A DNA stretch of 64,000 bases from assembly GCA_008933995.1 (NCBI GenBank), contig WARS01000036.1, positions 20,879,285 through 20,943,284 on the forward strand, written 5' to 3'. The number at the start of each line of letters is the position of its first letter. Position 1 is the first letter of the stretch. Of this stretch, positions 31,301 through 42,699 are shown piece by piece. Under the pieces are notes generated by a model, which searched no databases, was not told where the DNA came from, and saw only the letters and a program-made list of their open reading frames with translations. This stretch comes from Datnioides undecimradiatus. Its lineage: Eukaryota > Chordata > Actinopteri > Lobotiformes > Datnioididae. Made by a program: the position numbers and the translations under genes.

Positions 31301-32659
31301 GCTCTCATCCCAAAGACAGACACAGAGTGATAATGTTTCCTTAATACAAGGAGATGTGTCACTTTACATTTACAGCACAGCCTCGTGCTCTGCAGCGATG
31401 CCTCTTCTGTCACAGTCAGTTAAATTACACGTGTCACTGCAATTAACATTTCTGAGACTGGTCTGAGCCGAGTCTGCTGCACGTTTCTTTCCACTGGTTT
31501 GGTAAAGAATGCTTTAAAGCAGGGTTTTCTCTGTACGCGCCCTCACAGCGGAGGCCGACCACAGGACCATAATACTGCAGGTCGCTGCGGTCACACCCCG
31601 CTGAGTGGAAGAGCTGACGGTTCAGCCCTGCGTAGGAGACGGGCCCTGGCCAGGTTTTTACTCAAGACAGAGCCGATGGGTTCAATGTGTGTGATCATAC
31701 AGGAAACAGAAAGTGTTGTTTACTTCACTACAACAAGCTGTTGGTCAGCAGCTCCTCAGAAACAGCTTCTTCTGATTATATTTAACAGTAAACCTGTTCA
31801 TGTTTCGGGACACAGCTGCTGCTGCTGCTGCTGCTTTTAATTTTATATCACATTAAAAGTAAAGTGGTGTTGAAGTTTAAACTGGAATGAAATGACGTGA
31901 ATCTGCGCGAGCTGTCCCAAACATTATTAATCACACACACTATTTGTGAGTATGAAGCTTGTTTAGGATAGACAAGCCTGAACCTGCCTGATTTCAGCTC
32001 ATGCTGCTAACGTCTCACGATGCACGTTCACACACAAAACATTAAAACAAACGCACAGCTGTGTTAGTGGGCGAGATAACAAGCTTTAAACCGTGACAGA
32101 CTGATGGACACATGACACATTTATGACTTTTGTGCACACTTCAATAAATGTTGGAACGGGAGATGCAGGAAAAGACGCTTTAAACGTCGTAAGTGCACAA
32201 CAGTTTTCATCAGGTCATTCATGAGAGTTATATGCAACACCACTGACATCAGAGTGTCACTGCCTGACTGACGAATGTGTCTGCAGGCTAAAGGGTTAAC
32301 GCAGAGGGAGTTCACCTGTCTCATTGTTTGGCTACAGAAAATGCTTTTAAACTGTTCTTTTTGTCTGCGCCCTGAACAGGAAGCGATTAGGAGACGGGAG
32401 GTGTGCTGTCACATTGCTTCTGGCACAACTGTAAACACACAACGTTCCCTTCCCTGGATTTGATTTCAACCTGTCAGCCACCGGGAAACCAGAGACCCCA
32501 CGCAACCCGGGCCCAAGTCCCTCCTTATCTACCCGGTCTCTGTGTCGGGATATTTACATCTGTATGCCTTGTTAAGTGGCCCTGTGGCTATTACGCAGAG
32601 GAGAAAGAGAGAGCCACTCAGGAGGACAGGTGTGGGACTGCAGCTCACATCTCAGGTGT

Positions 32660-32707
<48 letters not shown>

Positions 32708-34375
32708 CTGCAGCTACCACATACACACACTTTCACAATAGCAGCTTCCCTGTGCAACACAGAGAACCTGCCTGCAGACAATAAAAGGCAAATTCTTTAA
32801 GACGCATCACAGAAGTGACGGTGTTGCACTTTTAACAGCTGCATTTCCTGAAGCAGCAGCTTCAGCACTGCAGCAGCAGCCGGTCCAAGCACTGCTGCTT
32901 ACTCAGACGCTTGAATGTTTAAACATCAGTAAGGACTCACTGCTCAAAGGTTAAGTGTCCAGCTCAGGGACTACATGCAGGCCCTTTTGCATGCATTGTG
33001 TGTAAATCAATCCCATGACTGCATCAATAATAAACACCATAACAACAAAGATCACTGTATCTATCTACCTTTAGTATCTAGTTAATACCTTTCAGCCAGG
33101 TTATAAAGAAGAGAAATCTGAACTCGGTGCTGAATGTATTGCATTAAATGATGCTGTATAATCCCTGCAGCTCATCCAAAGTTTAGTAAAGCTGCTCAGT
33201 AAGCTACATACACTATTATCAAGTCATCACAACTAGTTAAGGATAGCTTTCTGACCACTTGGCCATTAGTTGACAAACCAAGCAATGGCATTAGCACTAA
33301 GAGGCTTCATGCATTGCATTAAGGATCAGTAGCCCGTCTGGGGATCAGCCACACTGAGAGGAAAATAATAGAAGGTAATAGCTGTTCAAGGCAGATGGCC
33401 GCCCACCTAGAGCCAGGATCTGCTCAAGGTTTCTGCCTGTTAGAGGGAAGTTTCTCCTTGCTGCTGCCGCCAAGTGCTTGTTCATGCTGGGACCTGCTCT
33501 GTGTTATTAATATGACTTACACATATATGTATGGTGCCTTAAGGTAGCCTTTGTTGTGATTTGGTGCTATACAAATAAAACTGAATTGAAGTGAACTGAG
33601 TAGATGCACTGCATGATGATTAGTGTGCTGTTCATTGACTGAAATGTCTGCAAAACTGCACATTGATGCATACCTCAGCACAGTTTTCAATCTTAAATTT
33701 AGAACTGCAAAATGCATTTTAATGGCAATTTTAAATAAAATACAAATGGTCTCATTATCACACCCAACCTTCAGGTGCAGTCAGGTTTAAAAGGTGAGCT
33801 GGCCCCCTGAGGTGCAGTCTACCTGCTCTGACAGGGATGATAACCTGCCCTGTGCAGTCAGGGCCTAGCTGACGTTAGCATGCCGTGGCGGTTAGCTCGT
33901 TAGCATTAGCCTGTTAGCGCAAAGAGCTAACGCTGTGTGTACATCTGAACGCAGCTAGCCTAGCGTTTAGCTTAGCTCATCTTGCAGCTGTGCAACGTTA
34001 TATAACGTTACAGGTGCAAAGTGTTGCATTAGACTTCACTCACATCTTCCGTTGTCTCTCCATCTCGGCCCTTCTTTCCTCCTCCTCCTTCCTCTGCTTC
34101 TCGTCCAGGGCGTTTCTCTTGCTCAGCGTCCGGCCGAATATGTCGATTCGCTCCGGCGGCGAGGCTGCTCTGTCTCTGCGGGACGAGGCTGTGGTGGACC
34201 GGGAACGAGAGCGTGATTCTCTGCGGCGGTTCCGTTTCGACTCTCTGGACTTGGACCTCTTCTTGGACCTCTCCCTGTCTCTGGACCGCGACCGAGACCG
34301 GCTCCGTTTCTTGCTGTGCTTGCTGCTTTTGGAGTGTTTGGACCGGGACGAGCTGCGGCTCCGAGAGCGGCCCAT
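27437..34375 (-). CDS. arglu1: arginine and glutamate-rich protein 1 (arglu1), whole coding gene, four exons
   Basis: Joining 34044-34375, 31018-31243, 28065-28148 and 27437-27601 gives 268 residues (human ARGLU1 is 273) with consistent GT-AG junctions and phases. Residues 1-75 form an arginine/serine-rich domain. A conserved hinge, [15 protein letters not shown], lies at 73-87. From about 91 to 250 the protein is a long charged, Glu/Arg-rich coiled coil, ending in [19 protein letters not shown]. Known role: nuclear-speckle protein that binds the Mediator subunit MED1, acts as a nuclear-receptor coactivator and modulates alternative splicing. It is tandem with efnb2a, as in human. Teleosts often keep two copies (arglu1a/arglu1b). 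Linkage to efnb2a suggests arglu1a, but I leave the suffix open. Intron 2 carries a candidate regulatory cassette exon. Confidence 0.97.
27602..28064 (-). other. arglu1: arglu1 intron 3 (463 bp)
   Basis: Short GT-AG intron with a C-rich acceptor tract immediately before exon 4. Nothing else recognised. Confidence 0.88.
28065..28148 (-). CDS. arglu1: arglu1 coding exon 3: coiled coil
   Basis: Eighty-four bases, 28 codons, phase 0 at both ends: [18 protein letters not shown] then [10 protein letters not shown] (residues 187-214), matching human EEERAKREELERILEENN. The acceptor is gtctag at 28149-28150 and the donor gtacgg starts at 28064. It is too short to stand out as an open frame and was found by homology. 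Skipping it would keep the reading frame. Confidence 0.95.
28218..28318. repeat. pair of (CA)n arrays next to arglu1 exon 3
   Basis: CA runs at 28218-28242 and 28288-28318, within 170 bases upstream of the exon 3 acceptor in the gene direction, where the pre-mRNA would read UG repeats. Confidence 0.94.
28724..28833 (-). CDS. arglu1: candidate arglu1 alternative (poison) cassette exon in intron 2
   Basis: The minus strand has a pyrimidine-rich stretch and ctctgcag acceptor at 28834-28835, and a consensus-like donor gtgagc from 28723, bounding 110 nt. Exon 2 ends in phase 0. Read in that frame, the cassette encodes [20 protein letters not shown] then [11 protein letters not shown] and stops at a TAG (28738-28740), giving a 217-residue isoform or an NMD target. 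The stop lies 14 nt before the donor, but the exon 3/4 junction would be about 98 nt downstream of that donor, so NMD is expected. Alternative donors exist inside (gtacac, gtaggt). This fits the published idea that ARGLU1 controls its own level by intron-2 splicing. Transcript evidence is needed to prove the exon. Confidence 0.6.
29782..29860. repeat. 24-bp minisatellite, three copies plus a partial
   Basis: The unit starts CGGAGCAGAG and ends CGTGCAGA, repeated at 29782, 29806 and 29830, with a partial copy at 29854. It lies in arglu1 intron 2. Confidence 0.93.
31018..31243 (-). CDS. arglu1: arglu1 coding exon 2: coiled coil
   Basis: Encodes the end of I111 and residues 112-186. [17 protein letters not shown] through [17 protein letters not shown] to [16 protein letters not shown] is nearly identical to human ARGLU1. 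The acceptor is ctccag at 31244-31245. The exon ends after a complete GAG codon (phase 0) with donor gtaacg at 31017, which lets either exon 3 or the cassette at 28833 follow in frame. The donor is weaker than consensus (gtaac rather than gtaag), in keeping with regulated use. Confidence 0.97.
32662..32706. repeat. (TG)n microsatellite
   Basis: Perfect TG run of about 22 units in arglu1 intron 1. Confidence 0.97.
33410..33600 (+). repeat. 3' end of a teleost interspersed repeat (non-LTR type), old copy
   Basis: The sequence runs from CTCAAGGTTTCTGCCTGTTA through GGAAGTTTCTCCTTGCTGC and CCAAGTGCTTGTTCATG to TTGTTGTGATTTGGTGCTAT and ACAAATAAAACTGAATTGAA. This is a very common dispersed 3' tail in percomorph genomes, with an ATTGA-type terminal repeat. 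The tail units have diverged, so the copy is old. I recognise the family by memory but am not certain of its formal name. It may extend upstream toward 33240. Confidence 0.7.
34044..34375 (-). CDS. arglu1: arglu1 coding exon 1: RS domain
   Basis: Encodes residues 1-110 and two bases of I111. The start ATG at 34373-34375 gives [20 protein letters not shown], which matches vertebrate ARGLU1 from the first residue. The RS/RE-rich stretch to about 66 is the speckle-targeting, splicing-factor-like part. [13 protein letters not shown] and the start of the coiled coil ([20 protein letters not shown]) follow. The donor gtgagtg begins at 34043, and the apparent Met after RQRK in the unspliced frame is intronic. 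Confidence 0.97.
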
Positions 34376-34580
34376 GGCGACCAGTAGTCGAGCGTTTACA
34401 CCAAACTACTGTGTGTTATGGCTGATGTATGTATCGTATCTGGAAACTAGCGCCACTCGCTTCCCTTTAAAGCTGTAATTTACAATAACTGACCAGCTCT
34501 GGCTGCTTCAACGGTTCAATTTTGGAGTAATAACCATTCAAAACTGGTTGTTATTTTGCCCTACTAACTCGCTATAAAGA

Positions 34581-34590
34581 AAGATGGCGG
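34581..34590 (-). promoter_or_regulatory. arglu1: YY1 motif in arglu1 promoter
   Basis: AAGATGGCGG on the plus strand (CCGCCATCTT in gene orientation), about 206 bases upstream of the ATG. It matches the YY1 consensus that commonly sits just downstream of the start site of TATA-less housekeeping genes. This suggests transcription starts near 34600. Confidence 0.5.
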
Positions 34591-37375
34591 TTTGTCGAGT
34601 TTGTAGTTTCCCAGCAGGCACCGCGGCTTTCGGTATTTCCCGACAATCTTCGGAAAATCCCAGTCACAAACGTCCAAGAGCCAAATACTTTACTTTCAGT
34701 CCCCAAACTTGCCTTTGTATTGTTTTTTCTAGAGAAATGGTTCCTTTAATAGTCATTAAATAATATTTTAGGCGTTTTATTCTTTGTGCTGCCTGCCATT
34801 GATATAATATATTCATATTAAAACAGTAAATCTGAATAGATTTATGGCTGCACTCCACTTAATAATTGGGCCTACAGTACAAACCCTAGCCCCAAAACTA
34901 AAAAGTTTGTATCAAAGGACGTTAAATCTTGTTCATAGTGAACAGATTTTGCACTTTTTTGCTTGTTTTACAGCTGAAACAAGGTCATGCAGCCTACACT
35001 GAGCTTGGCGGGTTGCTATAGAAGGAAGAAGCCTCTTTCAAAGTTATAAATATTGTGTACAAATTATACATCTGTGCACTTGAAATGCACAATATGTGCA
35101 CTCAGATTAATAACGTGTGAAGGAATGCATATATATCAGTAAACAAGCACTGACTTTTTATCAAATGTTCAAGTCAGATATGATTTTATTGATTCACTGG
35201 TGAACTCTATAAGCCACCCGGCAGTTATATATACTAACAAATAAACTCTTAACCAACTGCAACATTAGTGATGTACATAAATGACTGTATTCCAACAATA
35301 CATATACAGTACTCTGAAATAAGCACTTTTACTTTTTAAACTTCCAGTATAGTTTGTTGTCAGTAAGCTTGTACTTTTACTTTTGAACGAACTTTTCTGT
35401 GTAACTGAATATTTTTCTACAGTTTTATTTCGACTTTTATTTTCCACACTGCCCTCTGTGCTTCACTTCAGCTGCACTGGTCAGCCTTGGCTGTTATGAT
35501 GTGCACATAAACCTTCTCAGCACAAAGTAAACAGTGTCAGACCATGTGCATTGTAGTCTAAAAGGCCAGTTTATTGCAGTTTATTCATGGTTTTGGACAG
35601 AAATACATGATATAATCCACATTATTCTATTTATTCTAATTCTAATTCTGAATTGTGGGAAGTATTTTTTTCCTGCGTCTCCATACTGTGGCAGAAACAC
35701 TCATGTCCTTCACCGAAAAACACCTGAGAGTGAGTGTTTAACCTCAAACTGGCTCGCTGCTGAGCAGTGGAGTGAAATAAACGTCAGGAGTGTGACGTTC
35801 CTTTTTTCTGACATCAAGCAGAGTAGACGTTACGCTGATTTCATCTTTTTGTCCCTGTTTAACCTATATTTAACTTTTCCTGTGTCCATTTTTAAGCGCT
35901 GTTTTCATGCACTATCAGGGGCTAAAATGATGCTTTTATCAGTGCTGGTAAATATAGCGACGGGAACGTCAGATAACCAACCAGCAGACAGAACGAGGGA
36001 GGAAAAAAACACAACTTGACAATGACACAGTCCTGCGGTAAAAGATTGCCATCCCACTCTGGTAAAACGAGGCCATTGTGATAACTCTCCCCGGAGTGCT
36101 GCGCTCGAAATAAACTGGCATTACTATATTTAAAAACACATAACTCAAAAGCCCAGCGAATCAGCTTAAAAAGGTCACACCGCTCAAGCTAAAAATGAAA
36201 GTGCTGCAACTTCAGGAGGATTTTTAGTTTTAGTTTTTTTTCTAATTACCTGCAGCTTTCAGACTCATCTCCCAGTCTAATTTTAGTAGAAGGAGATGAT
36301 TTGTTCACACAGAGTCACGCCGTGTGCAGCCTCGATTGCAGATCAAGAATACTTTTAGCGGTTGTGAACTGATAGCGGTTGTCAGATGAGTCACTTTCAT
36401 GCTGGAAACAGTTGAAAAAGGGCCTTTGTGTTGAGCAACACATGCGTTCAACCATGAGCCTGCATTGTCAGACTGAGTGCAAGCCCCACCACACAAATAC
36501 AAATTTCCTCAGAATTAAAGCAAAAGAGAAATGATTTGATTTCAACGCCAGAAATTGAGGGCAAGTCTTAGTTCATCCATCCAGGAACAGCCTCCCCTGC
36601 CTGCCCTCCCTCCCTCCCCGCTCTTTCTTATTCCTCCGCTCGAAGCCAAAGAATCAATTTTCTGTAACTTGTGGTTGTGTTTTATTTTAATGATCTGCAA
36701 ATTCTGTTCCCGGAGATGAGAGAGAGGAATCGGCATTAAAGAGCCAGAGATGTCTTGTTTTTCGCTAGTGTAACGGGAAAGGAGAGGTGCTTAAAGCCCC
36801 TTTTGATGAATAATAGAAAATGTTTCATGGAGGTGGAGAGGAAAAGAGCTCCAGTGCCGCTCCGGTGGGAAAAAAGAAAAGCCGAACTGGAGGAGCGGTG
36901 GATGTGTAAATGAGAGAATTTGCAGAGTTTGTCTGCTTTGCTCCTGGGTGGTTTGGGGTGAATGTCGAAGGAGAGGCAATAACGTGAGCGGCGGAGACGG
37001 GGGTTGTTAGAGAGGGTTTCAAAGAGCCCAAAGAGCAGGTTTCGCATTTCTCTAATCCATATTTGAAAGGATACCGTGCAGGGGTAATCTCAGGAGGAAC
37101 AATTTGGATATGTCACTAATAATCACATGTCAGTCAAGGCTTAAAGGTGTCAGTGTCACAGCAGCACCACCTATTCCTTTAGCCAAAATGTTAATGATTT
37201 TGTCACATAATGCCTCACTGATTGACAAAATTAATAATTAATTGTCACTTTAGCTGTGAACACTTAATGACAGTATGATAAAACTGGCTTTTGTTGCAGC
37301 AAACTGACAGGTGAGGTTTTATTTAAACGCCAGAAAACAGGTTTCACATTTTTGTTTTTTATAGCATCAACAGCA

Positions 37376-37745
37376 CAGCAAAGCATAGCATAGCATAGTC
37401 TAGTATATCATAGCGTAGCATAACATAATATAGCATAGCATTGTATAGCACGGTATAGTACAGCTGCATGTAGCATAGCATAGCATAGTTTAGCAGAGTA
37501 TAGGTAAGTGTATTATAGCATACATAGTATAGCATAGTGTAGTGTAGTATAGCATAAGATGGCATAATATAGCATAGTTTAGCATAGTATATAGTAAAGC
37601 CATTATAGCCAAATTATATATACAGTTTAGCATAACATAGTAAATTCTAGCACAGCAGCACATACTAATATAGCATAGCATAGTAAAGCATATTATAGTA
37701 AATTGTGGTCTAGCATAGCACAGAGCAGTATAGCATAGCATCACA
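37376..37745. repeat. degenerate ATAGC/ATAGT pentamer array
   Basis: About 370 bases built from GCATA/ATAGC-like words (AGCATAGCATAG and variants TATAGCATAG, ATAGTATAG) with much sequence drift and short insertions, so an old array. The open frames across it on the minus strand (Tyr/Leu/Cys-rich) are artefacts of the repeat. Confidence 0.9.
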
Positions 37746-40700
37746 TGATAAAGAATAGCATTACATAGTTTACTTTATACTATACTGTAGTGTACAGTAA
37801 GCAAAGCATTGGCCTTTCTTTAAAGGCAGTGTTTATCTAAAACTACCTGTTGTGATGCATGGATTTATACAGTTTATTAGGAAGTGTAAAATGTGATTAC
37901 ACCACTTCCTGTTTACATGCATCCTGCTCTACAATACTGGAAACTGTGGATACAAAAGAGGTGTATGTGCCACTGCCTCTGAAGGGAATTTCCACTGATC
38001 CCATTGACGTCCATGAATTGAGATAAACCTCGGTAATCTCACCAGTCAACCTAATTTCAAACTACACACAGCGACTCAAAAGGCTTTCACATGTCTGGAA
38101 AATATTACAGTCCCCCCTCTAAATACCAAATCCCCTGAAAGCGTTTTCAGCACACTGTAAGTCATCCTGGGTGAGGCTCTCTAAGAACGTCCTACTTGTA
38201 CATGCAAAAGATTTCTTATAATTTCAAATTTGTGCTGGATTCATTTTGATGAATTATAGATTATCCTCAGAACTCAGATTTACCACACACTTAAAACCCA
38301 AGGCAACACAACCCAGATCTCCTGGCTCGAGTTAATCAAAAAGTCCATCCTTTTCACATTGTGTGATCAAAGTTGGCCCTTTCCTTTCACGGGCACTTTT
38401 CAGGTCTCCTGACCCTGCCCCGTGGTTGCTCTTCAGGGGGAAAAACACTTAACAAACACAGGATCTCTTTTAAAAAGCCCTGCCACATTGTCACATTGTC
38501 ATGTTGATGGCCCAGGGGTCCTGGCATAAAGAGCCATTGAGGAGGGGGACCTGAAAGCAAGCTTTCCCCCTCTGCTGCCCTGAATGAGAGCAGTCCTTTC
38601 ACCTCGGGCTGGGTATGGGAGAGGTGAGGAGGAGAAGGGGACAAAGGGGGAGGATGGTGGAGGTGGAGATTTTAGGAGAGCGAAGAGATTGAGGATATGG
38701 AGGAAGGGAGGCAGGGGGTAGTTTAGCCTCCAAGGTCTGCAGCGCTAACCAGTGATAGCTGGGAAATGAGCACTGTATCCTGTCTGAGTTACCAAAGTAC
38801 CCTGAGTCAACCTGAGCTGACACTGCAGTCCAATAACACAAGCCAAACGCTGCAGCTCGGCTGTGGCTTATTGTTGTGGGTGTTGTGTTGGAGCTGACAC
38901 TTCGATTCAACTCTTGGGTCTTGTTTGACTGCGCTCAGGTTTCTTCTGGACTGAGTCTCAATGTTTACATGTTGTATTTAGGTACCCTGTCAACAAGTCC
39001 CATATTATCAAACCCAACCAGAGACAGATCTGTCCTGGTCAGTTTGCTTTGGAGAGAACTGTCAGCGTGGACCGGCATCTGGCAACGTCAGTGGGTGTGA
39101 CTTCTCTTCTTGCGAGAGCTACTTGAGAAGGCAAAATGAGCCAAATGCCGACCGATAAGTCCTGTTTCCGTCAGTGTTTGGCTACAATCAGGCAGGAAGT
39201 TGCAACCACATCACGAAATCCTTTCCAACATGTTCACCAAACTGTCTTTAGCTCCGTGTCAATCATATGGTCTATCTTCGTCTGCTGTCTGATTTGTTCT
39301 GCCACTTTCTTCTGTCGTCGGTCACAAATTATCTGCTACCGCATGACCCCGACAACCTCTGCTGAACCACTGACCAGATGTCCAAGCTCTGACTGACCAT
39401 TACTCAAGAATGGCCGTCCCAATTCAGATTCACTAACCCCTAAAAGAGCTCTCCATTCACTTCGAACACCATATGCTTAATGTCTTCCTCCGGACGATTT
39501 GTATGTGTCGGGGCCGATGGAGAGCTCGAGTCCGCCTCGCATGTGTCAGCCATGTCCCCTTTCCTCTTAAGGGATGTAATTAAGTGTTAGAGGAGCTTCA
39601 GAGATGACCCCTGTGACAAAAGACTCAGAGGGAACTTGGCTGTCATCACCACGCATACGTGACAAGCGGTGGTCAGCGCCAAGGATCATCTTTCTCGAGA
39701 GGGCTGGACTAGAAGAGAGAGAGGAGGAGGACAGGTGATCGTGACAGGCCAAACTGAGAGGTCAGGGGTCGGGTTTGAAGTATTGGCCGGCAGGGGAAGC
39801 TGATCTGCTTAAGCTCTTGTCTCTGTCTTCATCTGAGACGAGCTTCTCCTCTCGTCTTGGCGCAGGAGGTCCCTCCCTTTGCTGCCATTCAGAGCCGGAT
39901 ATGGGCAAGAGGTTAGGGTATCCGCAGCAATTATCAGCTGAAATTAAAAACTGTGAGTGAACTAGAAGGGTAGGTCCGTGTTTGCTCAACTGAAAAGATG
40001 TTTGAAAGGGCACCGGGATTGACGGGAACATGAGCTGCACTGTGTGCCGGCGTGCCACGGTCACCGGCGAGGCTGCAGTTTAATGTCAAAACAGAGGGGG
40101 AGTAGAGAATTTGACTTAAAAGACTCTCCAGCCCTCCCGAGTGTGTCTTTGGCGTATCGTTTGGTCCGAGGGGAATGAGATTTACTCCTGCGACTCTCTC
40201 TTTCATCTCCCTCCTCTTTCTTCTATCGCCTGCTTTTCTCCCTCAGCGGATGCATGGCGGCGTGTGCACGTGAGGGCGTGCGACTCACAGCATGGGAAAA
40301 GGAGCACCCCTGAGAAACTACAAACAGGAAGAGAGACACATCCATCACAAGCCCGCTAACCCCCCCCCCACTCCTCATGTCGCCAAACACACAGAGTTCA
40401 CAATTCACTCTCCTTGCTCGCCACTGTTCCCCCGCTGTAACAATGGACGCTTCCTGAGGACCGGGGTCAGTGTGACGTCGTGAGCAACGAGCCGCCGGTG
40501 TGTATGAAAGCTCAAGAACCGGCGAATAGGAAGGAGCCAAGGTCTTACTCAATGTCCACGAGAAGGGTTTTTCATAAGAAGGCCTGCACGACAGGAGAAA
40601 CGCTTACTCAGACACCGTTTCCTCGTAGCATTACACAAACGTTTCGCAAGCGAAGGTGCAGCAGCTCGCCGGTTTGCTGCTTCTGAATGCAGCATGACTC

Positions 40701-42658
40701 AGTTTTTAATCAGCGCAGTGCAAACACACAGCACTGATTTCTATCTGCTCACAGACCAGAACTGCTTCACCTCTCAGATATGGATTTTCTGGCTGCTGTT
40801 CAGGAATCACCTCATCTTGACTGGTATGGGTAGTACGTTCACTCCCAGGTTAGAGGATGAGGTAATTATTCATACTGAGATGAAAGCACCAGACACTGAA
40901 GGGGCTTCACACTGCCTCTATTAGTTTGATATCTCAGGAGCAACAGCTTGTGCATCAGAGTGAACGAGATGTTTTCCCCCTCAGGCTTTGTCAGGTTCGT
41001 GCTTCTCTTTTGTCAGAGCAGCTCTCATCTACAGCATCTACATCAGCTTTAAGTGAAAAGAGGCTCCTCTGTCAGTCTCACAAAGCACCGACACGGCGCT
41101 GATGTTTAGCATGAATAGATGGGTTTGCCACCTCGCGTCGATCCGCCCACACCCTGCTCTCGCCAGACTTTTGGATGAAGAAGTTCGCAGCAGATGTGTT
41201 TGTGCATCCCGGCGCTGTGAGAAAGGTGTGATCAGGAGCACGAATGCTAAGCAGTCTATAGCTAAATCCAAACTAAAACCAAAACCATCTCCAGACCAGG
41301 TCTCTGGCACCGTTTCCAAAATAATCTCTGTAGTTCACATCACATGACCACTGTGCACTGAGGTCAGCATCGCCTGCAATTCATTACCAGTATTAAATTA
41401 ACCACTGGTGCTGAACACTCAGACATTTATGCAAGAAGCGAATGGTTTCTACATGTTGTTGCTCTAAACTGTGCTTCTCAGACAACGTAAAGTCTCTTCC
41501 ATGGTCCTACCTCACTGGTGGACGTTGCATCGTATGCTGCTGTATGCAAGAACCTAGTGCAAGAACCCAGAAGGTCTTTAATGGTTCTGGAGGTATTTTC
41601 CAAGACTACTTTGACCACACAAATAAAAAAAAAAAACAATTTGATGGTTGAAAATAAGGATTTCTGACCTGTTTTCCAGGCTGTGCCTCTGTTTCTTAAT
41701 CAAAACAAAGATGGCAGCCTGCGGTGAAGTCCTTCCTCACAGCAGTTTGATGTCCCACAGGGGTAATTTGGCTCTCAGACAGCAGTCAGTAATAATAAAT
41801 ATTAAATGCAACAATGAATACAAATGCCGATCAATACTAAATATGTATACAGACAATAGATGTGACAATAAACACAACTGTCACTGTAGCCACTGTCACA
41901 ACCATCAGAGGAAGCGGTGAGGGTGGGCAGCGGGGTATTATAGACCTCTGTGCAGTGTTTTGACACTCCACACTCACACACACACACACACACACCCCAA
42001 AACTCCCTCTGTTTTAGACGCAGTGCTGTTTTCAGTCTAAATGCACAGTAAATCTGACAAACACATCATTTCCCCTCCAGAGTCGAGGCTGCAGCCAGGA
42101 TCTTCATGAATATGGAAATCATGAATCCAAGTGCTCACACTGCACCCTAATGCAGACACATACACACAAAGAGGGAAATATATATTCTATTCATATGTAG
42201 TCTGAATGTTGTTTCCCCCCTAATGCCACTTTAAAGCCTCCCTCACGCTGCCACTAACACGAGTCTTCTGGGAAAAGGCAGAAAACATTGTTTTCTGGCC
42301 TGATGTTTAAGCACATTGGCTCTAAAAGAACATGATATATATAACAGGTAGTGTTATTCTCCATTATAATTTATGCTATTTATAGTTGTCAGACAAGAGG
42401 AACGCAGGATAGAAACAGGTAAATGAGACGGTGAATCTGTGTGACAGACAGAGGTTTAACCTTTAGGCCTCAGCAGAGTGCAGACAGTGTGTCGCGCACC
42501 TACAAATGTGTGTTTTTGCATCACTTCCTGTATTTTTAGGCCTTCAGTGTGAATAAAGATCTCTACCGAATCCTTTTCACGCGTAAACAATATTTTCAGA
42601 TTTAGCCGACTTAACGTGGGCAGCAGCCTCAGCTGGGCAGCTCCTGGAGTAACAATAT

Positions 42659-42663
<5 letters not shown>

Positions 42664-42698
<35 letters not shown>
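42664..42698. repeat. (TG)n microsatellite
   Basis: Perfect TG run of about 17 units. Confidence 0.96.

Positions 42699-42699
<1 letters not shown>

Larger units (their letters stand above)
31244..34043 (-). other. arglu1: arglu1 intron 1 (2.8 kb)
   Basis: GT-AG intron. It holds a teleost dispersed repeat (33410-33600), a TG array (32662-32706), a (CTG)6-type tract (31813-31833) and, next to exon 1, an island rich in GTTAGC/GCTAGC words (33865-33980). No other gene recognised. Confidence 0.88.

Noticed and set aside
34605-34622. ZNF143-like promoter motif near the arglu1 start
   Set aside because: TGTAGTTTCCCAGCAGGC shares the CCCAGCA part but not the ACTACAA orientation of the consensus, so it was not called.
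37359-37744. Tyr/Leu/Cys-rich open frames on the minus strand
   Set aside because: Produced by the degenerate ATAGC array.
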